64,000 bases of DNA from the NCBI RefSeq assembly GCF_001870465.1, contig NZ_MDGK01000056.1:62001-126000 (forward strand), written 5' to 3'. Origin of the DNA: Pseudomonas extremorientalis (GTDB lineage Bacteria > Pseudomonadota > Gammaproteobacteria > Pseudomonadales > Pseudomonadaceae). The notes beneath the pieces are model-generated. The model was not told the origin of the DNA. It ran no database searches and saw only the letters and a program-made list of their open reading frames with translations. Positions 52,501-58,753 of the stretch are shown here, one piece after another (position 1 is the stretch's first letter; every line of letters starts with the position of its first letter). The position numbers and the translations under genes were made by a program.

Positions 52501-54151
52501 TGAACATCTGTGCCGCAATCGCGGCCTCTTCGTCCGGCCACGTCAAACCGTTGCCATCACCGCGCCGGCGGGAGCTGCAGATACCCTGCACGCGGTGCCC
52601 CGCCGGCAACACGATGGGTCGGCCCTGTCGATCCACCGGGCAGACGTGACTCAGGTCGAAACGCCCGGCTGGGTTTGCCTGGGGGGCGGTGGCGACGAAA
52701 CGTTGGTCGTCACGCTGCAGGATCAGGCCGGTGTAACCGCTGTCGCGGCGACTGCCGATCTGCTCGTGGGCGTAGCGCGCCGCATCGTCTGCAAGCACGA
52801 AGGCCGGACCGAGGTTCAGCGTATGCCGCGCATAGGGCGCCCAGTCCGTGCCGACGCGTCCTGGCACATCCCACAGCGCACTGGTGCGCAACACCGTCAA
52901 CTCACCGGCCGCGGCGACTTTGCGCACAAACTGCAGGGGCGTCAACGTGCCCGCTATCAGCGCAGCCTCAACGTTATGGTCGATTTTGTGCGCCGAGGTT
53001 GGCTTGGGGTTATAGAACTCTAATGACGCCTGAACGCTGGGGAACACCAGTCGCAACTGCGCACCGTCGAAGGTGCTGAAATAGAGTACAAAGGCGACGC
53101 CGTCGAGTTGCGCTCTGGATTCGCCGATGGCATGGGCCAGCGCTTGCGGTTTGATAAAGCGCTCGTACAGCCAGGGTTGCTTGACCTGTGGCGGCGCAGG
53201 CGAATCGGTGCACAACGTGAAGGCACCGAATAAGGCCCACGAGCGTGGCACGCTGAACGTGTCAGCACGCTCCGACGCAAATACAACGGCGGGCTTGAAG
53301 TCCATCCGGGCCACCGTCACCGGTTCGGTTGCCATGAACACTTGCCGCTTTTCATGCTTGAGCACAAAGCCCAACTGCTGCTCGGCAGGGCGACGTAGCA
53401 GTTGTTCATGAACACCCGCCATCACCTCAGTCGCATCCCCTTGGATTGGCCCCAGGTAGGGTTCGGGCGTGCGGGGAGCCGGGTTCACCAAGTAAGGGCG
53501 CCAGCCAGGCAAGAGGTCCCCGCGCCAACCGGCCCAGACCGGCGAGGTGACGATAACCGACACTCGACCGGCCGCCATCAGCTCCTGGATATATTCCCCG
53601 ACTGGCTCATCGGCCAACGGTAACGCCGGCGTCGCCTGCCCTTGCATCCTGGCTTGCATGCGCTCGACAAAGCTTTTCTGCATGGCGCGAGTATCCGGCG
53701 CGAAACGCACCAGAGAACCTTGCGGTCCCACGCTGAAAAACGCGTTGAAGTGGTAGTAGGTTGCAAACACCGCCTCAGCGCATGGGACGCTCTGCGTCAA
53801 GGCAATACGCTGGGCGGACCAGCCGGGGCGCTGACGTTTGATTTCGGCGTGACGGTCGATATCACAGAAGTAATAGGCCTCGTAGAGATAGCCGTGGGGC
53901 AGTAACCGGTCGGCAGCCGACTCCATGCTCACCTCGTCGGGGAACAGAAAGTCGTGCAAAGCACCTTCCTGGGGGTAGCTGGCGTGGTAGTCGCCCTCGG
54001 CATCGGTAAAAATGTAGCCCCCATAGGACCGCCCCGTGGCCCTGTTGATCTGCGTTGCCGCGTAGCGTGCGGCAGCGTTCAACGTAGCGAACGGCGGGCT
54101 CTGCCGATGCAGCAACGCCTCGACAGTCAACGCCTGGGCAGAATTCGTCAT
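49580..54151 (-). CDS. Giant DUF4329-like tandem repeat protein C (7 units)
   Basis: A 1523-aa paralogue of A and B with seven units of about 217 residues aligned in register with A (unit 5 has GGLILRRADGLFTATEPLPV; unit 7 has GALLKYQPRF). Unit 1 has lost the HxH: the position reads AYYFCDIDRH. C is therefore unlikely to be a JAMM-type enzyme even if A and B are. ATG 54151 (MTNSAQALTVEALL) has a GGAG site 10 bp upstream; the longer open frame extends into the ureD promoter region and is rejected. It is the first gene of a probable C-B transcription unit, divergent from ureD. No secretion signal is visible. Function unknown. Confidence 0.7.
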   Translation of the reverse strand: MTNSAQALTVEALLHRQSPPFATLNAAARYAATQINRATGRSYGGYIFTDAEGDYHASYPQEGALHDFLFPDEVSMESAADRLLPHGYLYEAYYFCDIDRHAEIKRQRPGWSAQRIALTQSVPCAEAVFATYYHFNAFFSVGPQGSLVRFAPDTRAMQKSFVERMQARMQGQATPALPLADEPVGEYIQELMAAGRVSVIVTSPVWAGWRGDLLPGWRPYLVNPAPRTPEPYLGPIQGDATEVMAGVHEQLLRRPAEQQLGFVLKHEKRQVFMATEPVTVARMDFKPAVVFASERADTFSVPRSWALFGAFTLCTDSPAPPQVKQPWLYERFIKPQALAHAIGESRAQLDGVAFVLYFSTFDGAQLRLVFPSVQASLEFYNPKPTSAHKIDHNVEAALIAGTLTPLQFVRKVAAAGELTVLRTSALWDVPGRVGTDWAPYARHTLNLGPAFVLADDAARYAHEQIGSRRDSGYTGLILQRDDQRFVATAPQANPAGRFDLSHVCPVDRQGRPIVLPAGHRVQGICSSRRRGDGNGLTWPDEEAAIAAQMFMDTDLHGIFGLQPDIPLAYLSGSADSLLCYEPFAPGMAHDLRARVAPGAGGSQIQHELRDGILQPGDLVREMLLGGRLRVVVGNPVWGPEGQVQSDWSGPFEMDEPRVASQPQFGPVFATARDAVAEACARGRTRYAISASGLGLVIKHTVRDEFCATQLLPGHLLDRLYHASEFGAPALVDDFRVHAVYYACQRIAPGLTGQDAWLARHFIDAQSFYHALYDEQRVRRGGFLSPLPLYCSTLDGALLEYHTRQDPFALFRDESGEVDPHVLPAKLALTLTPRSYVRQVAASGQLLVRVTSECWDVPGPVGADWIGFAHISRRQLGPVFSCADDAARYALQRLGTRRDQVYGGLILRRADGLFTATEPLPVQVEDFAPSWIRLDELVTQAMFLSASTCVARYHSRVAGEVPFALTEQERAVYQNMFSTAFLAAMLSPSTVPARYSPGREYLLCADGALLCYTASHSALEQSLQGLVTVRGRDKAHPERSEVERRFREGSVTPSEFVNRVARTGQLRVVEGSALWGPARVLSQWLPNASVPEALPVAADTGLTPVFVQRADLQFYLHHLADSRTRLQFGLLFKAKKLERYVASVPLAGTTGALGLDRVMLEGKPPQDYELLGWYLCPPAKPDILVDDPLYRNFVAPQDLERAWGASTPTHHAYLPVHVSCVDGAWLRLTPVSATPFAPGLPAAKTWAQLKAGRLTALEYIRQLASALDIQVEHTSSVWSQPGKVSSGWVANAGAGGSQPDRGLLFGPMFSHPDDAARACAQRLGRFEGREWLGAILVDTAKGAFIAAQPLNDRGIESSVPQRLFLYESTLLFPDPPVPAYPAGYQLQACHLFFKTMGEAAGNDKLREHFVGRDELGFYRNLLRVGGVKGAFCYLSTRHGALLKYQPRFTPPEEDLFTGQLFFGPVDFLPGEWLSRLATDGRLQVLEPDGYWTRRGVLHVDWPKHDGEEQPSVSMQPQRPAKDEF

Positions 54152-54350
54152 GTGCTGATCACTCCTTTGAGAAGGGTGGACGGCCACCCTCACGGTTACA
54201 CCATCCTGAAGAAGGCACATGCCCTGAGGCGTTAGATAATTAAGACATGCGCACCACAACAGCGCATGGATTGACGCCCCCATACCGAGACAGCACCAAG
54301 ACAGCGCACAGCAGCGCATAGACTGACCGTTAGACGGTGCTCCTCCCCGG

Positions 54351-54365
54351 CACGTCCTTTGCTAC
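54351..54365 (+). promoter_or_regulatory. Sigma54 promoter of the ure operon
   Basis: GGCACGTCCTTTGCT has GG (54351-54352) and GC (54363-54364) exactly 10 bases apart, a close match to the -24/-12 consensus. It lies 43 bp before ureD. Repeats of GCGCA around 54250-54320 might be part of an activator site, but this is weak. Confidence 0.85.
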
Positions 54366-54407
54366 ACCAGAGGAAAAGCTGTCTAAAAACGACGTCAAGC
54401 ACTCACC

Positions 54408-55247
54408 ATGAACCTGCCCGCCTCCACCGCCCTGTTCACCCCCAGCTGGCATGCCGAGCTGGAACTCGGCTACGCCCGTGTCGGCGACACCACCCGCCCG
54501 GTGATGCGTCGCCACCATGGCCCGCTGCGGGTGCAAAAACACCTGTACGCCGAAGGCCCCGAAGTGTGCCAGCACATCATCGTGCACCCGCCCGGCGGGA
54601 TTGCCGGCGGTGACCGCCTGGACATCCGCGCGCATGTCGCCGAAGGCGCCTGGGCGCAATTGACCAGCCCCGGCGCGGCCAAGTGGTATCGCGCCAGCGG
54701 CCCTGCCTATCAGCAACTGGAACTCACCGTGCAAGCCGGCGCCACCCTGGAGTGGCTGCCCCAGGAAACCATTGTGTTCAGCGCGGCCCAGGCCGAGCTC
54801 ACCACGCGCATCGACCTGCAGGGCGATGCTCGTCTGTTTTACTGGGACGTGGTCGCCCTGGGTCGCCCGGCCAGTGGCGAGCGCTTCGATCTGGGGCATT
54901 TCCAGTCTCATCTGGATATCCGCCGCGACGGCCGGTTGCTCTGGCATGAACGCCAGCGCATTGTGGGCGCCGACGGCTTGCTGGAGTCGCCCATCGGGCT
55001 GGACGGCCAGCCGGTGTTGGCGACGCTGCTGCTTACCGGTGAAATCGACACAGACTTACTGGAACACTGCCGCACCCTGCCCCATGCAGTACGCGGCGAC
55101 CTGACTCAATTGCCCGGCTTGCTGGTCGCCCGTTGCCTGGCCAGTGAAGCACTGCTGGCGCGGGCATGGCTGATCGATTTATGGCGCTTGTTGCGCCCGG
55201 CGGTGCTCGGCCGGGAAGCCGTTTCACCACGAATCTGGAGTACCTGA
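54408..55247 (+). CDS. ureD: Urease accessory protein UreD
   Basis: Cytoplasmic chaperone that binds apo-urease and, with UreF and UreG, helps deliver nickel to the active site. The 279-aa protein has the family pattern GPLRVQKHLYAEGPEVCQH, then IIVHPPGGIAGGDRLDI, TSPGAAKWYRASG and LPQETIVFSAAQAELTTRID. It begins at the ATG after the sigma54 promoter and ends 3 bp before ureA. It is the first gene of ureD-ureA-GNAT-GNAT-ureB-ureC. Confidence 0.96.
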   Translation: MNLPASTALFTPSWHAELELGYARVGDTTRPVMRRHHGPLRVQKHLYAEGPEVCQHIIVHPPGGIAGGDRLDIRAHVAEGAWAQLTSPGAAKWYRASGPAYQQLELTVQAGATLEWLPQETIVFSAAQAELTTRIDLQGDARLFYWDVVALGRPASGERFDLGHFQSHLDIRRDGRLLWHERQRIVGADGLLESPIGLDGQPVLATLLLTGEIDTDLLEHCRTLPHAVRGDLTQLPGLLVARCLASEALLARAWLIDLWRLLRPAVLGREAVSPRIWST

Positions 55248-55250
55248 ACC

Positions 55251-55553
55251 ATGGACCTGACCCCACGGGAAAAAGACAAACTGCTGATCTTCACCGCAGG
55301 CCTGGTGGCCGAGCGCCGGCTGGCGCGCGGAGTGAAGCTCAACTACCCGGAAACCATCGCCTACATCTCCGCCGCGCTGATGGAAGGCGCCCGCGACGGC
55401 CGCACCGTGGCCGACCTGATGCACTACGGCACCACCTTGCTCAGCCGCGAACAGGTGATGGAAGGCATCCCGGAAATGATTCCGGACATCCAGGTGGAAG
55501 CCACCTTTCCCGACGGCACCAAACTGGTCACCGTCCACCAACCCATCGCGTGA
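55251..55553 (+). CDS. ureA: Urease gamma subunit
   Basis: Smallest structural subunit of nickel urease, 100 aa. The sequence MDLTPREKDKLLIFTAGLVA, LNYPETIAYISAALMEGARD and MEGIPEMIPDIQVEATFPDG is nearly the family consensus. Unlike in many bacteria, ureB does not follow directly; two acetyltransferase genes intervene. Confidence 0.98.
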   Translation: MDLTPREKDKLLIFTAGLVAERRLARGVKLNYPETIAYISAALMEGARDGRTVADLMHYGTTLLSREQVMEGIPEMIPDIQVEATFPDGTKLVTVHQPIA

Positions 55554-55562
55554 GGCCTGGTC

Positions 55563-56075
55563 ATGATTCGTGATGCGACCCAAGACGACTTGCCGGCGAT
55601 CCGCGATATCTACAACGATGCGGTACTCAACACCACAGCGATCTGGAACGAACAGCCGGTGGACCTGGGTAATCGCCAGGCCTGGTTCAGTGCGCGGCAT
55701 GCCCAGGGATATCCGATCCTGGTCTCGGTGGAAAACGGTGAGGTCACCGGTTATGCCTCGTTCGGCGACTGGCGCCCTTTCGAAGGCTTCCGCTACAGCG
55801 TCGAGCACTCGGTGTATGTGCGTCACGACCAGCGCGGCAAAGGCCTCGGCCCACGCCTGATGCAAGCGCTTATCGAACGTGCGCGGGAAGGCGGCAAATA
55901 CGTGATGGTCGCCGCCATCGAAAGCGGCAACCTGGCTTCCGTGCGCCTGCATGAACGATTGGGCTTCGTGTCCACCGGGAAAATGCCGCAGGTGGGCATC
56001 AAGTTCGGCCGCTGGCTGGACCTGACCTTCATGCAACTGGCCTTGAACCCGGGCGCCGAACCGCCCCAGGAGTGA
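55563..56075 (+). CDS. GNAT acetyltransferase, PITA/phosphinothricin type
   Basis: A 170-aa GNAT N-acetyltransferase. It begins IRDATQDDLPAIRDIYNDAV. The acetyl-CoA loop is RHDQRGKGLGPRLMQALIER, followed by VAAIESGNLASVRLHERLGF. This pattern matches phosphinothricin and methionine sulfoximine/sulfone acetyltransferases. P. aeruginosa has such an enzyme (PA4866) at the same place between ureA and ureB. The physiological substrate here is inferred from that homologue. Its stop overlaps the next start by 4 bp. Confidence 0.9.
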   Translation: MIRDATQDDLPAIRDIYNDAVLNTTAIWNEQPVDLGNRQAWFSARHAQGYPILVSVENGEVTGYASFGDWRPFEGFRYSVEHSVYVRHDQRGKGLGPRLMQALIERAREGGKYVMVAAIESGNLASVRLHERLGFVSTGKMPQVGIKFGRWLDLTFMQLALNPGAEPPQE

Positions 56076-56614
56076 AAACGATGAACGCCACGCACCTGCG
56101 TCGAGTCAATGCAGAAAGTTTTGCCCATTACCGCCCGGGCTTGATCGAGCTATTGCTGGATGCCGTCAGACACGGCGCATCGGTCGGCTTCATGGCGGAC
56201 TTCGATGAGGCCCAGGCGCGTGCTTACCTGAGCACTGTGCAGGCGAGTATTGAAGACGCCAGCCTGTTGCTCTGGGTCGTGGTACGCGACGAACAGGTGA
56301 TCGCCAGTGTGCAATTGGCCTTGTGCCAAAAAGCCAACGGCCTCAACCGCGCCGAAGTGCAAAAGTTGCTGGTACACAGCAGCGCGCGGCGTCATGGCCT
56401 GGGCCAGCAACTGATGCACACCCTGGAGCTCGCCGCACGCCAGCACCAGCGCGGCCTGCTGTACCTGGACACCGAAGCCGGTTCACCGGCCGAAGCTTTC
56501 TACCAGTCGCTGCGCTACACCAGGCTCGGTGAACTGCCCGACTACTGCCAAAGCCCGGACGGGCGCTACAGCCCGACCGCCATTTACTTCAAGAAACTGG
56601 GGCAACCTGCATGA
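56072..56614 (+). CDS. GNAT family acetyltransferase
   Basis: A 180-aa GNAT protein, not closely similar to its neighbour. It has LLLWVVVRDEQVIASVQLAL, the acetyl-CoA motif VHSSARRHGLGQQLMHTLEL and LYLDTEAGSPAEAFYQSLRY. The substrate is unknown. The start overlaps the preceding GNAT gene (ATGA, 56072-56075) and the stop overlaps ureB (ATGA, 56611-56614), so it is firmly embedded in the urease operon. Confidence 0.88.
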   Translation: MKTMNATHLRRVNAESFAHYRPGLIELLLDAVRHGASVGFMADFDEAQARAYLSTVQASIEDASLLLWVVVRDEQVIASVQLALCQKANGLNRAEVQKLLVHSSARRHGLGQQLMHTLELAARQHQRGLLYLDTEAGSPAEAFYQSLRYTRLGELPDYCQSPDGRYSPTAIYFKKLGQPA

Positions 56615-56916
56615 TTCCTGGCGAATACCGGATCCAGCCTGGCGACATCGAACTCAACGTGGGCCGGCGTACCGTCACCCTAAGCGTGGCCAACAGTGGC
56701 GACCGGCCGATTCAGGTGGGCTCGCACTACCATTTCTTCGAGACCAATGACGCACTGACGTTTGACCGGGCGGCGAGTCGTGGCATGCGCCTGAATATTC
56801 CGGCAGGCACGGCGGTGCGGTTCGAGCCGGGACAGAGTCGCGAGGTCGAGTTGGTGGATTTGAGTGGTGGCAGGCGGGTATTCGGCTTTGCAGGTCGGAT
56901 CATGGGTGATCTTTAG
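56611..56916 (+). CDS. ureB: Urease beta subunit
   Basis: Structural subunit of nickel urease, 101 aa. The family pattern MIPGEYRIQPGDIELNVGRR, then NSGDRPIQVGSHYHFFETN, RASRGMRLNIPAGTAVRFEP and VELVDLSGGRRVFGF is complete. It overlaps the upstream GNAT gene by 4 bp. It is separated from ureC by a 116-bp gap filled mostly by a REP pair. Confidence 0.98.
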   Translation: MIPGEYRIQPGDIELNVGRRTVTLSVANSGDRPIQVGSHYHFFETNDALTFDRAASRGMRLNIPAGTAVRFEPGQSREVELVDLSGGRRVFGFAGRIMGDL

Positions 56917-56922
56917 GGCCTT

Positions 56923-56993
56923 ATCGGGGGCAAGCCCCCTCCCACATTTTGACCGTGTTCACACATCAAGGTGGGAGGGGGCTTGCCCCCGAT
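56923..56993. repeat. REP pair between ureB and ureC
   Basis: The two arms are in the reversed order (complement arm first at 56923-56950, GTGGGAGGGGG arm at 56971-56993). It lies inside the urease transcription unit, where it could alter message stability or termination between ureB and ureC. Confidence 0.9.
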
Positions 56994-57032
56994 AGCGATC
57001 TCACATTCAACACATATCTTCAGGGCAACCAC

Positions 57033-58733
57033 ATGAAAATCAGCCGCCAAGCCTACGCCGACATGTACGGCCCCACCGTCGGTGACAAGGTCCGCCTGGC
57101 CGACACCGAGCTGTTCGTCGAGGTCGAACAGGACTTCACCGTCTACGGCGAAGAAGTGAAATTCGGTGGCGGTAAAGTGATCCGCGATGGCCAGGGCCAA
57201 AGCCAGTTGCTCGCCCATGAAGTGGTCGACACCCTGATCACCAATGCGTTGATCATCGATCACTGGGGCATCGTCAAGGCTGACGTCGGCTTGAAAAATG
57301 GCCGCATCCACGCCATCGGCAAGGCCGGCAACCCGGATATCCAGCCCGGCGTGACCATGGCCATCGGCGCCAGTACCGAAGTGATCGCCGGTGAAGGCAT
57401 GATCCTCACCGCCGGCGGCATCGACAGCCATGTGCATTTCATCTGCCCGCAGCAGATCGAAGAGGCCCTGAACAGCGGCGTCACCACCCTGATCGGCGGC
57501 GGCACAGGCCCCGCCACCGGTACCAATGCCACTACCTGCACCTCTGGCCCGTGGCACCTGGCGCGCATGCTCCAGGCCAGCGACTCATTCCCGATGAATA
57601 TCGGCTTCACCGGCAAAGGCAACGCCAGCCTGCCCGAGCCATTGATCGAGCAGGTCAAGGCCGGCGCTATCGGCTTGAAGCTGCACGAAGACTGGGGCAC
57701 CACCCCCGCCAGCATCGACAACTGCCTGAGCGTGGCCGACGAGTACGACGTACAAGTGGCGATCCACAGCGACACCCTCAACGAGTCCGGCTTTGTCGAA
57801 ACCACCCTCGCCGCGCTCAAGGGCCGCACCATCCACACCTACCACACCGAAGGCGCCGGCGGCGGCCACGCGCCGGACATCATCAAGGCCTGTGGCTTTG
57901 CGAATGTGCTGCCCAGCTCCACCAACCCGACGCGGCCCTTCACCCGCAACACCATCGACGAACACCTGGACATGCTGATGGTCTGCCATCACCTCGACCC
58001 GAGCATCGCGGAAGACGTCGCCTTCGCCGAAAGCCGTATCCGCCGCGAGACCATCGCCGCCGAAGATATCCTGCATGACCTTGGCGCATTTTCCATGATC
58101 AGCTCCGACAGCCAGGCCATGGGCCGCGTCGGCGAAGTCATCACACGCACCTGGCAGACCGCCGACAAAATGAAAAGACAGCGCGGCCCGCTGCCGGGCG
58201 ACGGTGCAGGCAACGACAACTTCCGGATCAAGCGCTACATCGCCAAGTACACCATCAACCCGGCGATTACCCACGGCGTCAGCCATATCGTCGGCTCCAT
58301 CGAAGTGGGCAAGTGGGCCGACCTGGTGCTGTGGCGCCCGGCGTTCTTCGGGGTCAAGCCGACGCTGATCCTCAAGGGCGGCGCGATTGCCGCCAGCCTC
58401 ATGGGCGACGCCAACGCCTCGATCCCCACGCCGCAACCGGTGCACTACCGGCCGATGTTCGCCAGCTTTGGCAGCGCCCTGCACGCCACCAGCCTGACCT
58501 TCATCAGCCAGGCGGCCCGGGACGCCGGGCTGCCCGAGGCCCTGGGCCTGAAAAAGCAGATCGCCGTGGTCAAGGGTTGTCGCGACGTGCAGAAAACCGA
58601 CTTGATCCACAACGATTACCTGCCCGACATCGACGTCGATCCCCAGACCTACCAGGTCAAGGCCGACGGCGTGTTGTTATGGTGCGAACCGGCGGATGTG
58701 CTGCCGATGGCCCAGCGTTACTTCCTGTTCTGA
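57033..58733 (+). CDS. ureC: Urease alpha (catalytic) subunit
   Basis: Nickel metallohydrolase that splits urea to ammonia and carbamate, 566 aa from ATG 57033. The N-terminus is MKISRQAYADMYGPTVGDKV. Metal-site segments include GGIDSHVHFICPQQ, and GAIGLKLHEDWGTTP with K216 as the expected carbamylated bridging lysine. IHSDTLNESGFVE follows. The flap motif MLMVCHHLD carries C318. The open frame upstream of 57033 runs through the REP and is not coding. No terminator is evident; the convergent NEL-protein gene ends 20 bp downstream. ureEFG do not follow. Confidence 0.98.
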   Translation: MKISRQAYADMYGPTVGDKVRLADTELFVEVEQDFTVYGEEVKFGGGKVIRDGQGQSQLLAHEVVDTLITNALIIDHWGIVKADVGLKNGRIHAIGKAGNPDIQPGVTMAIGASTEVIAGEGMILTAGGIDSHVHFICPQQIEEALNSGVTTLIGGGTGPATGTNATTCTSGPWHLARMLQASDSFPMNIGFTGKGNASLPEPLIEQVKAGAIGLKLHEDWGTTPASIDNCLSVADEYDVQVAIHSDTLNESGFVETTLAALKGRTIHTYHTEGAGGGHAPDIIKACGFANVLPSSTNPTRPFTRNTIDEHLDMLMVCHHLDPSIAEDVAFAESRIRRETIAAEDILHDLGAFSMISSDSQAMGRVGEVITRTWQTADKMKRQRGPLPGDGAGNDNFRIKRYIAKYTINPAITHGVSHIVGSIEVGKWADLVLWRPAFFGVKPTLILKGGAIAASLMGDANASIPTPQPVHYRPMFASFGSALHATSLTFISQAARDAGLPEALGLKKQIAVVKGCRDVQKTDLIHNDYLPDIDVDPQTYQVKADGVLLWCEPADVLPMAQRYFLF

Positions 58734-58753
58734 GGTGTACGGCCTGCGTCCGG

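Noticed and set aside
33098..54151. Giant proteins as RHS/YD-repeat or CdiA-type toxins
   Set aside because: No YD repeats, no filamentous-haemagglutinin or TpsA signal, no variable toxin tip and no small immunity gene beside them are visible.
55563..56614. The two GNAT genes as recent insertions into the urease operon
   Set aside because: The first has a counterpart at the same place in P. aeruginosa, and the second is bounded by 4-bp overlaps on both sides, indicating an established operon.
1659..56993. Regular short repeats that might be a CRISPR array
   Set aside because: The repeats are inverted REP pairs scattered kilobases apart between genes, with no uniform spacers and no cas genes.
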